Source: CBDCWT01 sp965223305 (lineage in GTDB: Bacteria > Planctomycetota > Planctomycetia > Pirellulales > Pirellulaceae). From it: a stretch of DNA of 64,000 bases. Made by a program: the position numbers and the translations under genes. Under the pieces are notes generated by a model. That model saw only the letters and a list, made by a program, of their open reading frames with translations, did no database searches and was not told the origin of the DNA. Within the stretch, counting starts at the first letter, position 1. Each line of letters starts with the position of its first letter. Shown here in pieces: positions 41,789 to 50,759 of the stretch. The DNA lies in assembly GCA_965223305.1 (NCBI GenBank), contig CBDCWT010000085.1, positions 39,850 through 103,849 of the forward strand. The letters run 5' to 3'.

Positions 41789-42850
41789 CTACCCCAGCTC
41801 GAGGGCGGGCGAGGTGGACCTCAGATGCTGCGACACCCGTACAGCCCGCTCGACCGGTTCGAATACCATTTCCGGCGACAGTGCTGTCATGCATTGGTGG
41901 TGTCCCAGAGGGCACTTGTGGTCGTAGCAGAACTGGCAGTCCATCTTCAACGAAACATACTCTACGACGGGGTTGAGCGGTCCAGTCAACTCGCGCGGCG
42001 ATGATCCGTAAATTGCGACGGTCGGTTTGTTCAGAGCCGCCGCGACATGCAGCAGCCCTGAGTCGTTCGCTACTACAATTGTGGCACATGAAAGCTGCAT
42101 CACCGCGTCGTGCAGATCGGTCCCGGTAAAATCGACACATTCGCTACCCGCATGGCTGCGGATGAGGTTGGCCATTGGCTTCTCGCTCGGAGCGCCCAGA
42201 ATCCAAACGTCCCACCCGCGAGCGCGACACCGCCGCGCGAGCTCCGCATAGTACTTCACTGGCCAACGGCGGGCCGGAGCCATGGAGCCCGGCGCGATAG
42301 CGATAACAGGCCGGTCGGTCCTCTGGAGGCCGATCCGGCGGCGCCAGCACTGAACTTGGTCGGGGGAAACGACCAGAGCAGGATGAGGCCACTCCACCGG
42401 CGGCCGTTCCCCCTCGGCCAGACCGAGCATTGCCAGACGGTCCACGGTTCGCTGTAGTTTGTTCTCGCCGCGGTGTGGCTCGGTGAGCAAGAAGTAGCGG
42501 CACTCGCCTAACCAGCCGATCCTCTGCCGGATGCCTGCAAACAGTGGAACCAGCGCGACCTTGATCGAACCGTTCACGATCACGGCCGTTCCATACGCTT
42601 CTCGAGCGAGTCTCCTTCCCAGCTGCCAGCGGCGCTTGAGACCCAACCGGCCTTTGGGCACATCCAACGCCCACGTCTTTCGGATTTCGGGCATGAAGCG
42701 GCCGATCGGTTGTGCGACTGGGTTTGTCAGCAGATCAATCGGTCGTGCGGGGAACTGTTGCCGGAGGTATTTTGTCAAGCTTTGGTTGCGGACAAAGTCA
42801 CCCACCCACGTCGGTGCGACAACCAGCATCGGCGATCTGTTGTCGGACAT
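41789..42850 (-). CDS. glycosyltransferase family 9 (heptosyltransferase-like)
   Basis: A 353-residue GT9 protein. The N-terminal MLVVAPTWVGDFVRNQSLTK is the WaaF-type signature. The C-terminal half has IAIAPGSMAPARRWPVKYYAEL and the acceptor/donor motif VVANDSGLLHVAAALNKPTVAIYG. GT9 enzymes add ADP-heptose to the LPS inner core at the inner face of the cytoplasmic membrane. CQFCYDHKCPLGHHQCM near the C-terminus is a Cys/His cluster often seen in WaaF relatives. The ATG at 42850 is favoured by GGGAG seven bases upstream; an in-frame TTG at 42892 is less likely. Confidence 0.88.
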   Translation of the reverse strand: MSDNRSPMLVVAPTWVGDFVRNQSLTKYLRQQFPARPIDLLTNPVAQPIGRFMPEIRKTWALDVPKGRLGLKRRWQLGRRLAREAYGTAVIVNGSIKVALVPLFAGIRQRIGWLGECRYFLLTEPHRGENKLQRTVDRLAMLGLAEGERPPVEWPHPALVVSPDQVQCWRRRIGLQRTDRPVIAIAPGSMAPARRWPVKYYAELARRCRARGWDVWILGAPSEKPMANLIRSHAGSECVDFTGTDLHDAVMQLSCATIVVANDSGLLHVAAALNKPTVAIYGSSPRELTGPLNPVVEYVSLKMDCQFCYDHKCPLGHHQCMTALSPEMVFEPVERAVRVSQHLRSTSPALELG

Positions 42851-42977
42851 CAGGTACTCCCAAACGCGATCCCGAGAAGGCTCAGGTGGCAACCGCTGGT
42901 GAGGCGGGCAAGAACAAGGGACGACAAGGACGATTTGGAGTCGTTGATGCGCCTTCTTCCACGAATCCCGGAGTTCG

Positions 42978-43159
42978 CTAGCCCGAATTATTCATGAGCG
43001 ATCTACTGCGAGGTCGTAAGTCCATCCGTGGCTTCGTCATGCTTCGCAATTCTCCCTCGACGTATTGCTTCAATACGCCTGCGGAAGAATTGCTCGCCTT
43101 CCTTGCCACGAACGTACTTACAACCTCTCGCGACGATCTTCATGAATAATCCGGGCTAG
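42978..43159. mobile_element. foldback MITE-like element, copy 1
   Basis: A 174-bp element (42982-43155) with terminal inverted repeats CCCG(A/G)ATTATTCATGA, bounded on both sides by CTAG (42978-42981 and 43156-43159), as expected for a 4-bp target duplication. The interior is itself one long imperfect palindrome centred on CGTATTG-CTT-CAATACG. It encodes no protein. A nearly identical inverted copy lies at 51643-51824. Confidence 0.85.
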
Positions 43160-44304
43160 GCCGCCCGTTTTCGTCGCAACACTTCCCGATAGACCTGCAT
43201 GATCTCGTGGAAGTTGTTGGTCAGCGAGTGAGCCTCCGCCAATCGTCGTGCGGCGAGCCCCATCTCTCTTCGCAGATCCGCGGCCATCAACCTGCGTAGC
43301 AGACTTGCCAGTCCGGCGGGATCACCCGGATCTTGCATGACGAAACCTTCGACCCCGTCAGTCATGAGCTCAGCGACACCATTGTATTGACTGGTGATCA
43401 CCGGCAGTCCGCTCGCCAGCGCTTCGAGTACGACCAGGCTACAGGGATCATAGTAAGTGGGCAGCACGAAGAGATCTGCCGAGGCGTAATACGGTGCTGT
43501 ATCATCAACGCTGCCGATCAACGACACCCTGTCGGCGATGCCAAGATGGCTCGCCATCCGTTGGTAGCCGCGCAGTCTCTTTCCGCCCACGACGATTAGC
43601 CGGAGCGCAGCGTATTGTTCGCGGAGCTGCGCGAGAGACCGCATCAGTGTGGGCAAGCCTTTGAGCGTGAAGTTGTGTGCTACGAAAAGCAATAGTACGT
43701 CGTCAGATGCGATACCCAGTTCTTTCCTCAGCGGCTCACGGCACGAGCCGGCGAGTTCGGGAGAGAACCTCTGCGTGTCGACGCCGTTGTAGATCCTTCG
43801 GATTTGCTCGGTGGCAACACCGTGCAGTGTTTCGAAATGACTTGCCACTCTGTGAGCGAGTGCAATATACAGGCGGTGATCGGAGACGTATTGCCGCGCG
43901 GTTAACTCGTTCAACTGACGGTGCCGCGGCAGAACGCGTTGGAAAGGTCGCTTTAGGGAACGCCGCCAAGCAGGTTGGGCCTGTAGCTTCTGGCGGCTGG
44001 CGGCAGTCCAGGAGCCGCTATGGGGATGAAACACGTCACAATACCAGCCCCGTCCCATGTCGTGCACTATATCCAATGCGAGGGATCTTGCCTTTTGTTC
44101 CGCTGCCACGGCAAACTCGATTCGAGATCCGCAATGCAGTTCATGCGAAGTCAACTTCAATCCTTGGACGCGACGGTGAACGGAGCGCGCAATGAGGTGT
44201 ACGTCGTGGCCTTCTGCCACGAGCCACTTCACATAGTGGTACGTCCACTGCTCGGCACCGCCGAGGCTCGGATCCATGCGCTCGATGACCAATCCGATTC
44301 TCAC
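43156..44304 (-). CDS. glycosyltransferase family 4 (WaaG-like)
   Basis: A 382-residue GT-B enzyme. The N-terminus has RIGLVIERMDPSLGGAEQWTYH with the GGAE loop, and the C-terminal half has LLLFVAHNFTLKGLPTLM, LIVVGGKRLRGYQ and the E-x7-E motif DPCSLVVLEALASGLPVI. It most resembles LPS core glucosyltransferases and mannosyltransferases. It overlaps the kinase-like gene by 4 nt at its start. Its TAG stop lies in the CTAG that borders the MITE-like element, so insertion may have fixed or changed the C-terminus (…EVLRRKRAA). Confidence 0.88.
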   Translation of the reverse strand: MRIGLVIERMDPSLGGAEQWTYHYVKWLVAEGHDVHLIARSVHRRVQGLKLTSHELHCGSRIEFAVAAEQKARSLALDIVHDMGRGWYCDVFHPHSGSWTAASRQKLQAQPAWRRSLKRPFQRVLPRHRQLNELTARQYVSDHRLYIALAHRVASHFETLHGVATEQIRRIYNGVDTQRFSPELAGSCREPLRKELGIASDDVLLLFVAHNFTLKGLPTLMRSLAQLREQYAALRLIVVGGKRLRGYQRMASHLGIADRVSLIGSVDDTAPYYASADLFVLPTYYDPCSLVVLEALASGLPVITSQYNGVAELMTDGVEGFVMQDPGDPAGLASLLRRLMAADLRREMGLAARRLAEAHSLTNNFHEIMQVYREVLRRKRAA

Positions 44305-45236
44305 GTTGGCCTTTCTGGGTGAGCTTGGGCTGAGCTGATCTCTGACGGTGCGGTGTCTGTCTTAGAAGTGAAAGTGGGTTGTCGCAGGGCGTCTTCCACG
44401 AAGTGCTCGCTCTCCGGGCGGCCTCGGCCGCGTCGAACGCCGATCTGGGTTAGCAACCAGCGTCGCCACCGCCTAAAGGGTGTGCCGACAAGCCGGTGTA
44501 GAGCGATCCACCAAGGCGGATTCTCGCCCACGTCCCAGAATTGCTTCCCGCACAGCTCCGGGCGACAGCGGGCGAAGTGCTTTTCAAGGTGGTATTCGTC
44601 GGACTGCTGCAACATTCGCAACACGGCTCGGACTGGCGGGGAGTTGCCCGGCCACCGGCGTGGAAGCGCTACACTGATCTGAAAGTCGACCAGATAGGGT
44701 TGGCTGTCATGGCCGACGATGATGTTTTCCCTCTTGTGCAGATCCACGTAGGCGACGTCGCGTTCATGCAATGCTCGGATCAGTCTCTGCAGTCTCGCGA
44801 AAAACAGATCGTTAACTCGCTCGTGTTCGCCGAGCGGATGTCCCGGGATGAACTCATGCGCGACGGCGTTCGGTAAACGGCGCCCCTGCGAAATGACCGG
44901 CCCGCACAATTCGGGCACGTTCGGGAGGTCGTGCAAGCGAGCCAACATCGCCGCTTCGCGGCGCGCCAAGCAGTGTCCCAGCAAACGCATAGGTAAACCA
45001 CCGATCGACTCGAGGCGATTGAACTTACAGACGATGCTTCCGCTGTCGCTGGCGTAGAGGGCGGTCGCTGCCCACGAATCGTGTTTGAGGATCTCTTGCC
45101 TGCGAAATTGCGCACCATCCACTTCGATCTCCAGTGGCGGCTCGTTCCGCCCGAGAGCGCGGAATACTCTTGGCCGCGGTCGGCCGGAGGCGAGTGCTGG
45201 ATGACCACCGGCGCCCTGAATCAACGAACCGTCCAT
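44301..45236 (-). CDS. LPS-kinase-like protein (WaaP/RfaY type)
   Basis: A 311-residue protein with an atypical protein-kinase fold. SIVCKFNRLE holds the nucleotide-binding Lys71 and REAAMLARL probably the paired Glu. YVDLHKRENIIVG (Asp165, Asn171) is the catalytic loop, and YLVDFQIS (Asp184) stands for the DFG. Such kinases phosphorylate heptose or Kdo in LPS core. It overlaps the GT4 gene by 4 nt and the upstream membrane transferase gene by 16 nt, indicating a three-gene operon. The ~40-residue hydrophilic C-terminal tail is not recognised. Protein phosphorylation is the less likely alternative. Confidence 0.78.
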   Translation of the reverse strand: MDGSLIQGAGGHPALASGRPRPRVFRALGRNEPPLEIEVDGAQFRRQEILKHDSWAATALYASDSGSIVCKFNRLESIGGLPMRLLGHCLARREAAMLARLHDLPNVPELCGPVISQGRRLPNAVAHEFIPGHPLGEHERVNDLFFARLQRLIRALHERDVAYVDLHKRENIIVGHDSQPYLVDFQISVALPRRWPGNSPPVRAVLRMLQQSDEYHLEKHFARCRPELCGKQFWDVGENPPWWIALHRLVGTPFRRWRRWLLTQIGVRRGRGRPESEHFVEDALRQPTFTSKTDTAPSEISSAQAHPERPT

Positions 45237-46825
45237 GACCCCTCTTGTTCATCCAGGAAATGTGAGGCGGCAGCTACGGTAGCATTCGGCCGAGAGTCGA
45301 ATAGGATGATGTCACGTTGATTTCGCGAGGCGTCGCCACGGAAGGTCCTCAAACGCGCATAGTTCTTGTCTAGCTGCTCGAGCCAGGCGTTGTCATAGTT
45401 CTGACTATCAACCTCAATCGCCGCAAACCGATGCGTGGCTACGTCTCGATGTTCGATTGATGTCTCGCTCCACAGCATCTTGCCGCGGCCGACTCGCCCC
45501 AACCGATCGGCGTAGAAAAGTATGTGAATCGAGTTCGACATCGCTAAGTCCGCTGGTGAAGCACAGCGATGTAGGAACTCGGCCACCGTATACTTGTTCA
45601 GCTGGCTGCCGTGCAAAGGCCGCACAGATCGTGGAATGAGGACCAAAAACAAGAGAGCCCACACGGCGATCTGTACGGGACGCGCGCGTTTCCTCGCGAT
45701 CCCCACCAGCTGGATCAAGCCGATGGCCACCGCAGGCGTGAGCAACGCCAGCAGCGGCAATAAGTGTCGCCGCTCGATGTAGCCACCTAGCAGGAATAGC
45801 AAGTGGAGTAACCCTATGTGGGTCCCTGCCAACGCGAGTAGGAGCCGCGAGGTTGCTCGTGGCACCTGGCGGAGCGCGATGGGGATGCCGACGATGAGCG
45901 GCACGATCAGCAGATAACGCCAGCACTCCGCCAAACGCTCGCAGAAGACAACGAAGCCGCGTGCTAGGCCGAGGAGACCGCTCGACAGGATATTCGAAGT
46001 CGCCGTCGTCGCGCGGCTGTGGTGCGATGACGGAGCAGATGTCGAGGTGACCTCGTCCGTTCGCCCAGCGCCGGTCCGGAGAGCTTGCCAGCCTGGTTTT
46101 GCGGTGATCTTGCTGGTCAGCTTCCCGGCACCCAGTAGATACGGAGTGACGAGGACGGCGGCACCCAGTGTAAGTGCCAGTCCCGCAAGTGGTCGGTTCC
46201 ATGACAAGCCGTCGAGCAGCGAACGTGACGCGAGGACGAACGCAACACCGACGATCGCTACGCTGAGCCCTTCGGGTCGAACGAGAAATGCTAAACCGCT
46301 GCAAACGCCGGCTATACCGAACGCCAAGTAGGAGCGCCGCATTAGCCCCTCACACAGCAGCCACACGGCAGCTAGATAGAACGCCAAATGAGGAGTATCG
46401 CTGAGCACGTCCGCGGCGTTCTGGCGCGGCACTGGGAGAGCTGCAAATAGCACGGCACTCCAGTTCGCGATACGCAGCCCCGCGATGCGGTAGGCAAGCA
46501 ACCACACCAAGACTACCGATACGAGTCCGAACAGCGACGTAACGACCCGGGCAGGCAAGATCCATGAATCTGCTCTAGGAACACTCATGCAACCTTCGAG
46601 CAGATACCGGGCACAGCACAGCATTGCTGGAAATCCTGGATGCTGGTCGTTCACGCGAACCGTCCAGGCCGGGTCTTGCGCCAATGACTGGGCTATCTCG
46701 ATGAACGTTATTCCATCCCAGGCAATTAGCGGCGAGTGGGCAACGATCACCAACTGCAGCGCTGCGGTAAGCCCGAGCGCCACAATAAGCCCGCCCCAGT
46801 TGTTGATGATCCGCTTCGCTGACAT
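45221..46825 (-). CDS. PMT/ArnT-like membrane glycosyltransferase
   Basis: About 534 residues with some ten to twelve hydrophobic segments, starting NWGGLIVALGLTAALQLVIV. The first extracytoplasmic loop has the Asp-Gly...Glu pair SPLIAWDGITFIEIAQSLA and DQHPGFPAMLC, as in GT39/GT83 transferases that use a polyprenyl-phosphate sugar. The ~130 C-terminal residues form a soluble periplasmic domain. ATG 46825 (MSAKRIINNW) is preferred because GGAGGAG lies upstream and an in-frame start at 46915 would overlap the divergent gene region. It probably modifies LPS core or an exported glycan. Confidence 0.8.
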   Translation of the reverse strand: MSAKRIINNWGGLIVALGLTAALQLVIVAHSPLIAWDGITFIEIAQSLAQDPAWTVRVNDQHPGFPAMLCCARYLLEGCMSVPRADSWILPARVVTSLFGLVSVVLVWLLAYRIAGLRIANWSAVLFAALPVPRQNAADVLSDTPHLAFYLAAVWLLCEGLMRRSYLAFGIAGVCSGLAFLVRPEGLSVAIVGVAFVLASRSLLDGLSWNRPLAGLALTLGAAVLVTPYLLGAGKLTSKITAKPGWQALRTGAGRTDEVTSTSAPSSHHSRATTATSNILSSGLLGLARGFVVFCERLAECWRYLLIVPLIVGIPIALRQVPRATSRLLLALAGTHIGLLHLLFLLGGYIERRHLLPLLALLTPAVAIGLIQLVGIARKRARPVQIAVWALLFLVLIPRSVRPLHGSQLNKYTVAEFLHRCASPADLAMSNSIHILFYADRLGRVGRGKMLWSETSIEHRDVATHRFAAIEVDSQNYDNAWLEQLDKNYARLRTFRGDASRNQRDIILFDSRPNATVAAASHFLDEQEGSWTVR

Positions 46826-47017
46826 CGGAGTCACGGCTCCTCCCATTGGCTGGTCTATGATTCGTCTTCGTCGAACGAGAACGTTAGAGAAAATGTTTGG
46901 AGAATGAGGCCCCACAATACCGAGAGTCTACACGGCGTTGTCGACGTTCGGTTTAGTCCGATCACGATGCAAGCAGTGCAAGTTCATTTGACTGCAAGTT
47001 CATTTGGAAGTGGGCGA

Positions 47018-47719
47018 ATGCCGCAAACCAGGCAGTTCTCACTGTGGTGGCTGACTCAGCTCTTGATTGCCGGACTATTTCTGGCCGTGGCGAGCCCGTT
47101 AATGGGCGTGGTTGCTGTTCTGGTCAAAGCCACAAGCGCCGGACCAGTCTTCTACGTTCAGGAAAGAGTTGGTTTGCGGGGAAAGCGGTTCCGGCTGTTC
47201 AAGTTTCGCACGATGCTCGTCAACGCCGAGCAACAAAGCGGCCCACAGTGGGCGATCGAAAACGACCCCCGTTGCACGAGGGTCGGGGGCGCGCTGCGAA
47301 GGTTGTCTTTAGATGAACTTCCTCAGCTGCTGAACGTGCTGCGAGGCGACATGAATTTGGTCGGTCCGCGGCCGGAGCGGCCTTGTTTCGTAGATCAGTT
47401 TTCACGAGAGTACCCAGAGTACGCAAGTCGTCACGAAGTGCCGGTTGGGATGACCGGCTGGGCACAGGTCAAGGGGTGGCGCGGTAACACATCCCTTGCC
47501 GAGCGTTTGCGCTGCGACCTCTACTACGTTCGCAACCGGTCGTGGCGGATGGATCTTCATATTCTCTGGTTGACGCCGCAGGCAGTTCTCTTTCCCACAG
47601 GCTCCCGGCCATCCGTGCCCGACCAAAGAGAAATCGCGTTGGCAAGACCGCAGGACGGCACCGGCCTCCGACCGCACCGCAAGCGCCCCGACCGCGTAGC
47701 TGCGAAAGTGTTGCCATGA
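47018..47719 (+). CDS. polyprenyl-phosphate sugar-1-phosphate transferase (PglC/WbaP-type)
   Basis: About 233 residues, the minimal catalytic form. A single N-terminal membrane helix (LLIAGLFLAVASPLMGVVAVLV) leads into the conserved core: GPVFYVQERVGLRGKRF, LFKFRTMLVNAE, LRRLSLDELPQLLNVLRG and DMNLVGPRPERPCFV. The enzyme starts glycan assembly by moving a sugar-1-phosphate to undecaprenyl phosphate at the cytoplasmic face. ATG 47018 is chosen because it precedes the membrane helix; the frame is open to 46904. Its stop overlaps the next start (ATGA). Confidence 0.88.
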   Translation: MPQTRQFSLWWLTQLLIAGLFLAVASPLMGVVAVLVKATSAGPVFYVQERVGLRGKRFRLFKFRTMLVNAEQQSGPQWAIENDPRCTRVGGALRRLSLDELPQLLNVLRGDMNLVGPRPERPCFVDQFSREYPEYASRHEVPVGMTGWAQVKGWRGNTSLAERLRCDLYYVRNRSWRMDLHILWLTPQAVLFPTGSRPSVPDQREIALARPQDGTGLRPHRKRPDRVAAKVLP

Positions 47720-48894
47720 AGGTTGCACTGGTTCACGATTGGCTGACTGGAGTCCGCGGAGGTGAGAAGTGCTTGGATCCGCTCTGCCGGCAGTTTCCGC
47801 ACGCTCAGCTCTTCACATTGCTCCACCGAGCAGGCTCAGCCACCCCGGCCATCGAGCGAATGCAGATCAGAACCAGTTTCCTGCAGTTATTTCCCGGCGT
47901 CGATCGAGTTTATCGCTACTGCCTGCCGCTGATGCCACGGGCGGTCGAGCGATTTAAGTTGCCCGACGATGTCGACGTCATTGTCAGTCTCAGTCACGCG
48001 GTCGCGAAGGGGGTTGTGCCACCGCCAGGCGTACCACACGTCTGCTACTGTTTCACACCCATGCGCTATGCCTGGCACCTGCGAGACCAGTACTTTGGGA
48101 AGCTGCAAGGCGCCGCGGCGGGTGGCTGGTGGCGACGGATCGCCGACGGCACTCGCCACCATCTGCTCGACCGTCTGCGCGACTGGGATCGTCTGTCCAG
48201 CGATCGTGTCACGCACTTCGTGGCGATCAGTCACACGGTACAGCGGCGGATTCGTGAGTGCTATGGGCGATCCAGCATCGTGATTTACCCGCCCGTCGAT
48301 ACGGATTTCTACTTTCCCACGGAGGTGCCGCGCGAGGAGTTCTATCTCTGCGTGTCCGCGCTCGTGCCTTACAAGCGGATTGAGCTAGCGGTCCAGGCGT
48401 GCAATCGCCTCAAGCGACAACTGTACATCATCGGGTGCGGCCCACAGCAGCGAAGCCTGGCTAAGCTGGCGGGTCCGACCGTACAACTCCTCGGACGATG
48501 TCCGGATAGCCTGATCCGGCACTACCTCCGGCGCTGCCGTGCTTTACTGTTCCCCGGCTGCGAAGATTTCGGCATCGTGCCAGTCGAAGCCCAGGCCTGC
48601 GGAGCACCAGTGATTGCTTTTTCCGAGGGTGGCGCCGGAGAGACCGTCCTGCCAGCTGACGAGCAGGCGGTGGGTACCGGTCGCTTCTTCCAGCAGCAAA
48701 CTGTCGACGGAGTCTGTGCGGCGATGACTTGGCTGGAGGACCATCCCGACCAACTATCGGCACGCCTGGCCCGCCGGCAGGCGGTCCGTTTCAACGCGGA
48801 TCGATTCGCGCGACAGCTGATCGGGCAGCTACATCAAGTTGTTGGCGAGCGGGGGCTGACGGCAGCCGACCCGGCTCGCCGACTGGCTGCCTAG
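47716..48894 (+). CDS. glycosyltransferase family 4 (WbaZ-like)
   Basis: A 392-residue GT-B protein. It has KVALVHDWLTGVRGGEKCL (GGEK acceptor-side loop), CYCFTPMRYAWHLRDQYF, THFVAISHTVQRRI, YLCVSALVPYKRIELAV, and the E-x7-E-like region CEDFGIVPVEAQACGAPVIAF. It matches mannosyl/rhamnosyl transferases of O-antigen loci. The ATG at 47716 overlaps the upstream stop by 4 nt, so it probably acts on the lipid-linked sugar made by the preceding transferase. A longer in-frame start at 47542 lies inside that gene and is rejected. Confidence 0.9.
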   Translation: MKVALVHDWLTGVRGGEKCLDPLCRQFPHAQLFTLLHRAGSATPAIERMQIRTSFLQLFPGVDRVYRYCLPLMPRAVERFKLPDDVDVIVSLSHAVAKGVVPPPGVPHVCYCFTPMRYAWHLRDQYFGKLQGAAAGGWWRRIADGTRHHLLDRLRDWDRLSSDRVTHFVAISHTVQRRIRECYGRSSIVIYPPVDTDFYFPTEVPREEFYLCVSALVPYKRIELAVQACNRLKRQLYIIGCGPQQRSLAKLAGPTVQLLGRCPDSLIRHYLRRCRALLFPGCEDFGIVPVEAQACGAPVIAFSEGGAGETVLPADEQAVGTGRFFQQQTVDGVCAAMTWLEDHPDQLSARLARRQAVRFNADRFARQLIGQLHQVVGERGLTAADPARRLAA

Positions 48895-49598
48895 GTCGCC
48901 TCGGGGCTGGTAAAGGGCGGTTGAGACTGGGGTTCGCCAGAGTACGTCGGCTGCGCAAAGTGAACGGGAGCGAGTAGGCCGGAACAAGCGGCGCAAACGC
49001 TGTCCATTCACGTATGCTCTTCACACCGCGCCGTTCCGGCAGCGCGAACGCCCGGTGTTGCCGGAACGCGCGGCGGTGGCATCGCGCGCGACGATGGGAG
49101 ATCTTTCTCCGCCGCCGGTTCCGGCCTACGGCCTAGAGGCGAATTCATCGCGTTTTTCGGAACCCGAAGCGTCGGCGAGGGGGAGTTGGTGTACCAACGC
49201 AAGTTGTTCCCTCGCTTACGCTTCGGGTTCCGATTGAGCTAAGAGCGTAACTCTAAAACTAACGCTTTGAGTTCCGGCAGAAAGTCGCAACGTCAAGACT
49301 TTTTGCCCTGCCTCGGCTCCGCAGGAGCGTCGCCCTCCCGGCCGGGGAGTCGCCCTCCCAAGCTGGCGAGTTGCCCCCCCCCAGCTGGCGAGTCGCCCTC
49401 CCTGCCGGTTTGCGTCGCCTTCAATGCGCACTGGACTAAACGTCAATGGCGTCGAGCCCCGATAACGACTGAAGAAGCAAAGCTGTTTGCTGCGCCGTGG
49501 CTCCCGCAGGCAATTCGCCGTCGCGGCGTCAACTAGACTCAGGTGCCTGGGCCGGGGTATCCGCATTCCCGTGCCGGGCAGGGGACCGATCCAGGCGC
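48895..49598. other. repeat-rich intergenic region
   Basis: About 700 bases. It contains a GTAGGCCGGAACAAGCGGCGC...GTTCCGGCCTAC repeat (48974-49130), the CGGAACCCGAAGCGT palindrome (49158-49232), and a C-rich stretch near 49330-49410 with three near-copies of (C/T)GGCGAGT(C/T)GCCCTCCC. No gene is supported. Confidence 0.55.
49158..49232. repeat. CGGAACCCGAAGCGT palindrome
   Basis: Left arm CGGAACCCGAAGCGTCGGCG and right arm ...CGCTTACGCTTCGGGTTCCG, with a ~30-nt spacer. Member of the family typified by 13382-13456. Confidence 0.75.
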
Positions 49599-50759
49599 AT
49601 GGGCATTGTCGGCCGTTATCTCGTCATCGAGACAGCCCGCATTTTCTTGCTCGCTGTCACGTCGATGGGTTTCTTGATGACGCTAGCAGGCGCTGCGGTC
49701 GAGGGGATACGGCACGGCTTGCCGTTGCGGGTCGTCGTGCAGGCCATTCCGTTTGTGCTGCCGGACATGCTGCAGTTCATCTTTCCTGGCTGTTTGTTGT
49801 TCGCCGTGTGTGCCGTCTTCGGAATCATGGCCGCGAACAACGAGCTGCTGGCGCTCAAATCCTCGGGCATCAGCCCCGGCAAGCTGGTCTGGCCGGTCGT
49901 CGCTCTCTCGGTGGCCATTAGCACCTGTGCGCTTATCAACCAAGATCTCCGCGCCCGATCACGTACTGGGCTCCACGGGCTCGTGTTCGATTCCTTCGTG
50001 GACGTAGCCTATAGCGTGCTGAGAGTGAAGAACACTTTTAAGCTGAATGGGGTTACCATTTTTGCCAGCCAGCTAGCGGACGGCCGCTTGTACGATGCCA
50101 CTATCGTTGTGGATACCGCGAACCAAGGAGAGCAGATCGCGCTTTGCGCGGATCGAATCGAGTTGTCGTTGGACTCGAAGATCCGGGCACTGCGGATGGT
50201 TTGCGACAATGGTCAACTCGAGCTGCCGGACAATATCAGCTTGTCGTTCGGAGACTCTTTCGTTCACCACGTTTCACTCGATCGATTTGCGCCCAGGACA
50301 AGCCCGGAGCAGATGCGACCCGCCGATCTACCCTCGAATCTGATCTCATCGCAGATTGCCCGGCAAAAGCAACGGGTCGCCGCACTCAACCGCGAGTTAC
50401 TCGAGAAGACAGCTCATCGAGACGATGCGGCGCAGAACCACTTGATCGAAGAGGTCCGTTACCACTCGCAACGGCTATACCGCCTGCAGGCAGAGCGTCC
50501 TCGTCGTCTCAGCAACGCCTGTGCCTGCATTTGCTTTACGCTGATCGGTATCCCGGTCGCCATCTGGATCAAATCTGCCAATGTGATGTCGGTGTTCGGT
50601 CTCTGTTTTCCACCAATCTTGCTCACCTACTACCCGTTGTTGATTGTGGGCGAGATGATGGCCCGACAGGGTATCTGTCCGCAGTTGGCACCTTGGCTCG
50701 CAGATGCTGCTCTGCTGGGCTTGGGCGTCGTTCTACTGAGAAGGCTGTCTAACAGGTGA
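49599..50759 (+). CDS. LptF/LptG-family permease (YjgP/YjgQ)
   Basis: About 386 residues with six predicted membrane helices, three at each end (e.g. FLLAVTSMGFLMTLAGAAV and CICFTLIGIPVAIWI), flanking a periplasmic beta-rich domain. The family segment ELLALKSSGISPGKLVWPV follows the second helix group. LptF/G form the inner-membrane part of the machine that extracts LPS and passes it to the periplasmic bridge. The ATG at 49599 precedes the first helix; the frame is open to 49497. The partner permease and LptB are not in the window. It converges with the PAP2 gene, overlapping by 11 nt. Confidence 0.85.
   Translation: MGIVGRYLVIETARIFLLAVTSMGFLMTLAGAAVEGIRHGLPLRVVVQAIPFVLPDMLQFIFPGCLLFAVCAVFGIMAANNELLALKSSGISPGKLVWPVVALSVAISTCALINQDLRARSRTGLHGLVFDSFVDVAYSVLRVKNTFKLNGVTIFASQLADGRLYDATIVVDTANQGEQIALCADRIELSLDSKIRALRMVCDNGQLELPDNISLSFGDSFVHHVSLDRFAPRTSPEQMRPADLPSNLISSQIARQKQRVAALNRELLEKTAHRDDAAQNHLIEEVRYHSQRLYRLQAERPRRLSNACACICFTLIGIPVAIWIKSANVMSVFGLCFPPILLTYYPLLIVGEMMARQGICPQLAPWLADAALLGLGVVLLRRLSNR

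Noticed and set aside
47542..47715. Longer N-terminus for the WbaZ-like GT4
   Set aside because: It overlaps the sugar-phosphate transferase gene; ATG 47716 gives the usual MKVALVHDW start and an ATGA junction.
49487..49921. 144-codon frame overlapping the LptF/G-like gene start
   Set aside because: Out of frame with the membrane protein and lacking any recognisable feature.
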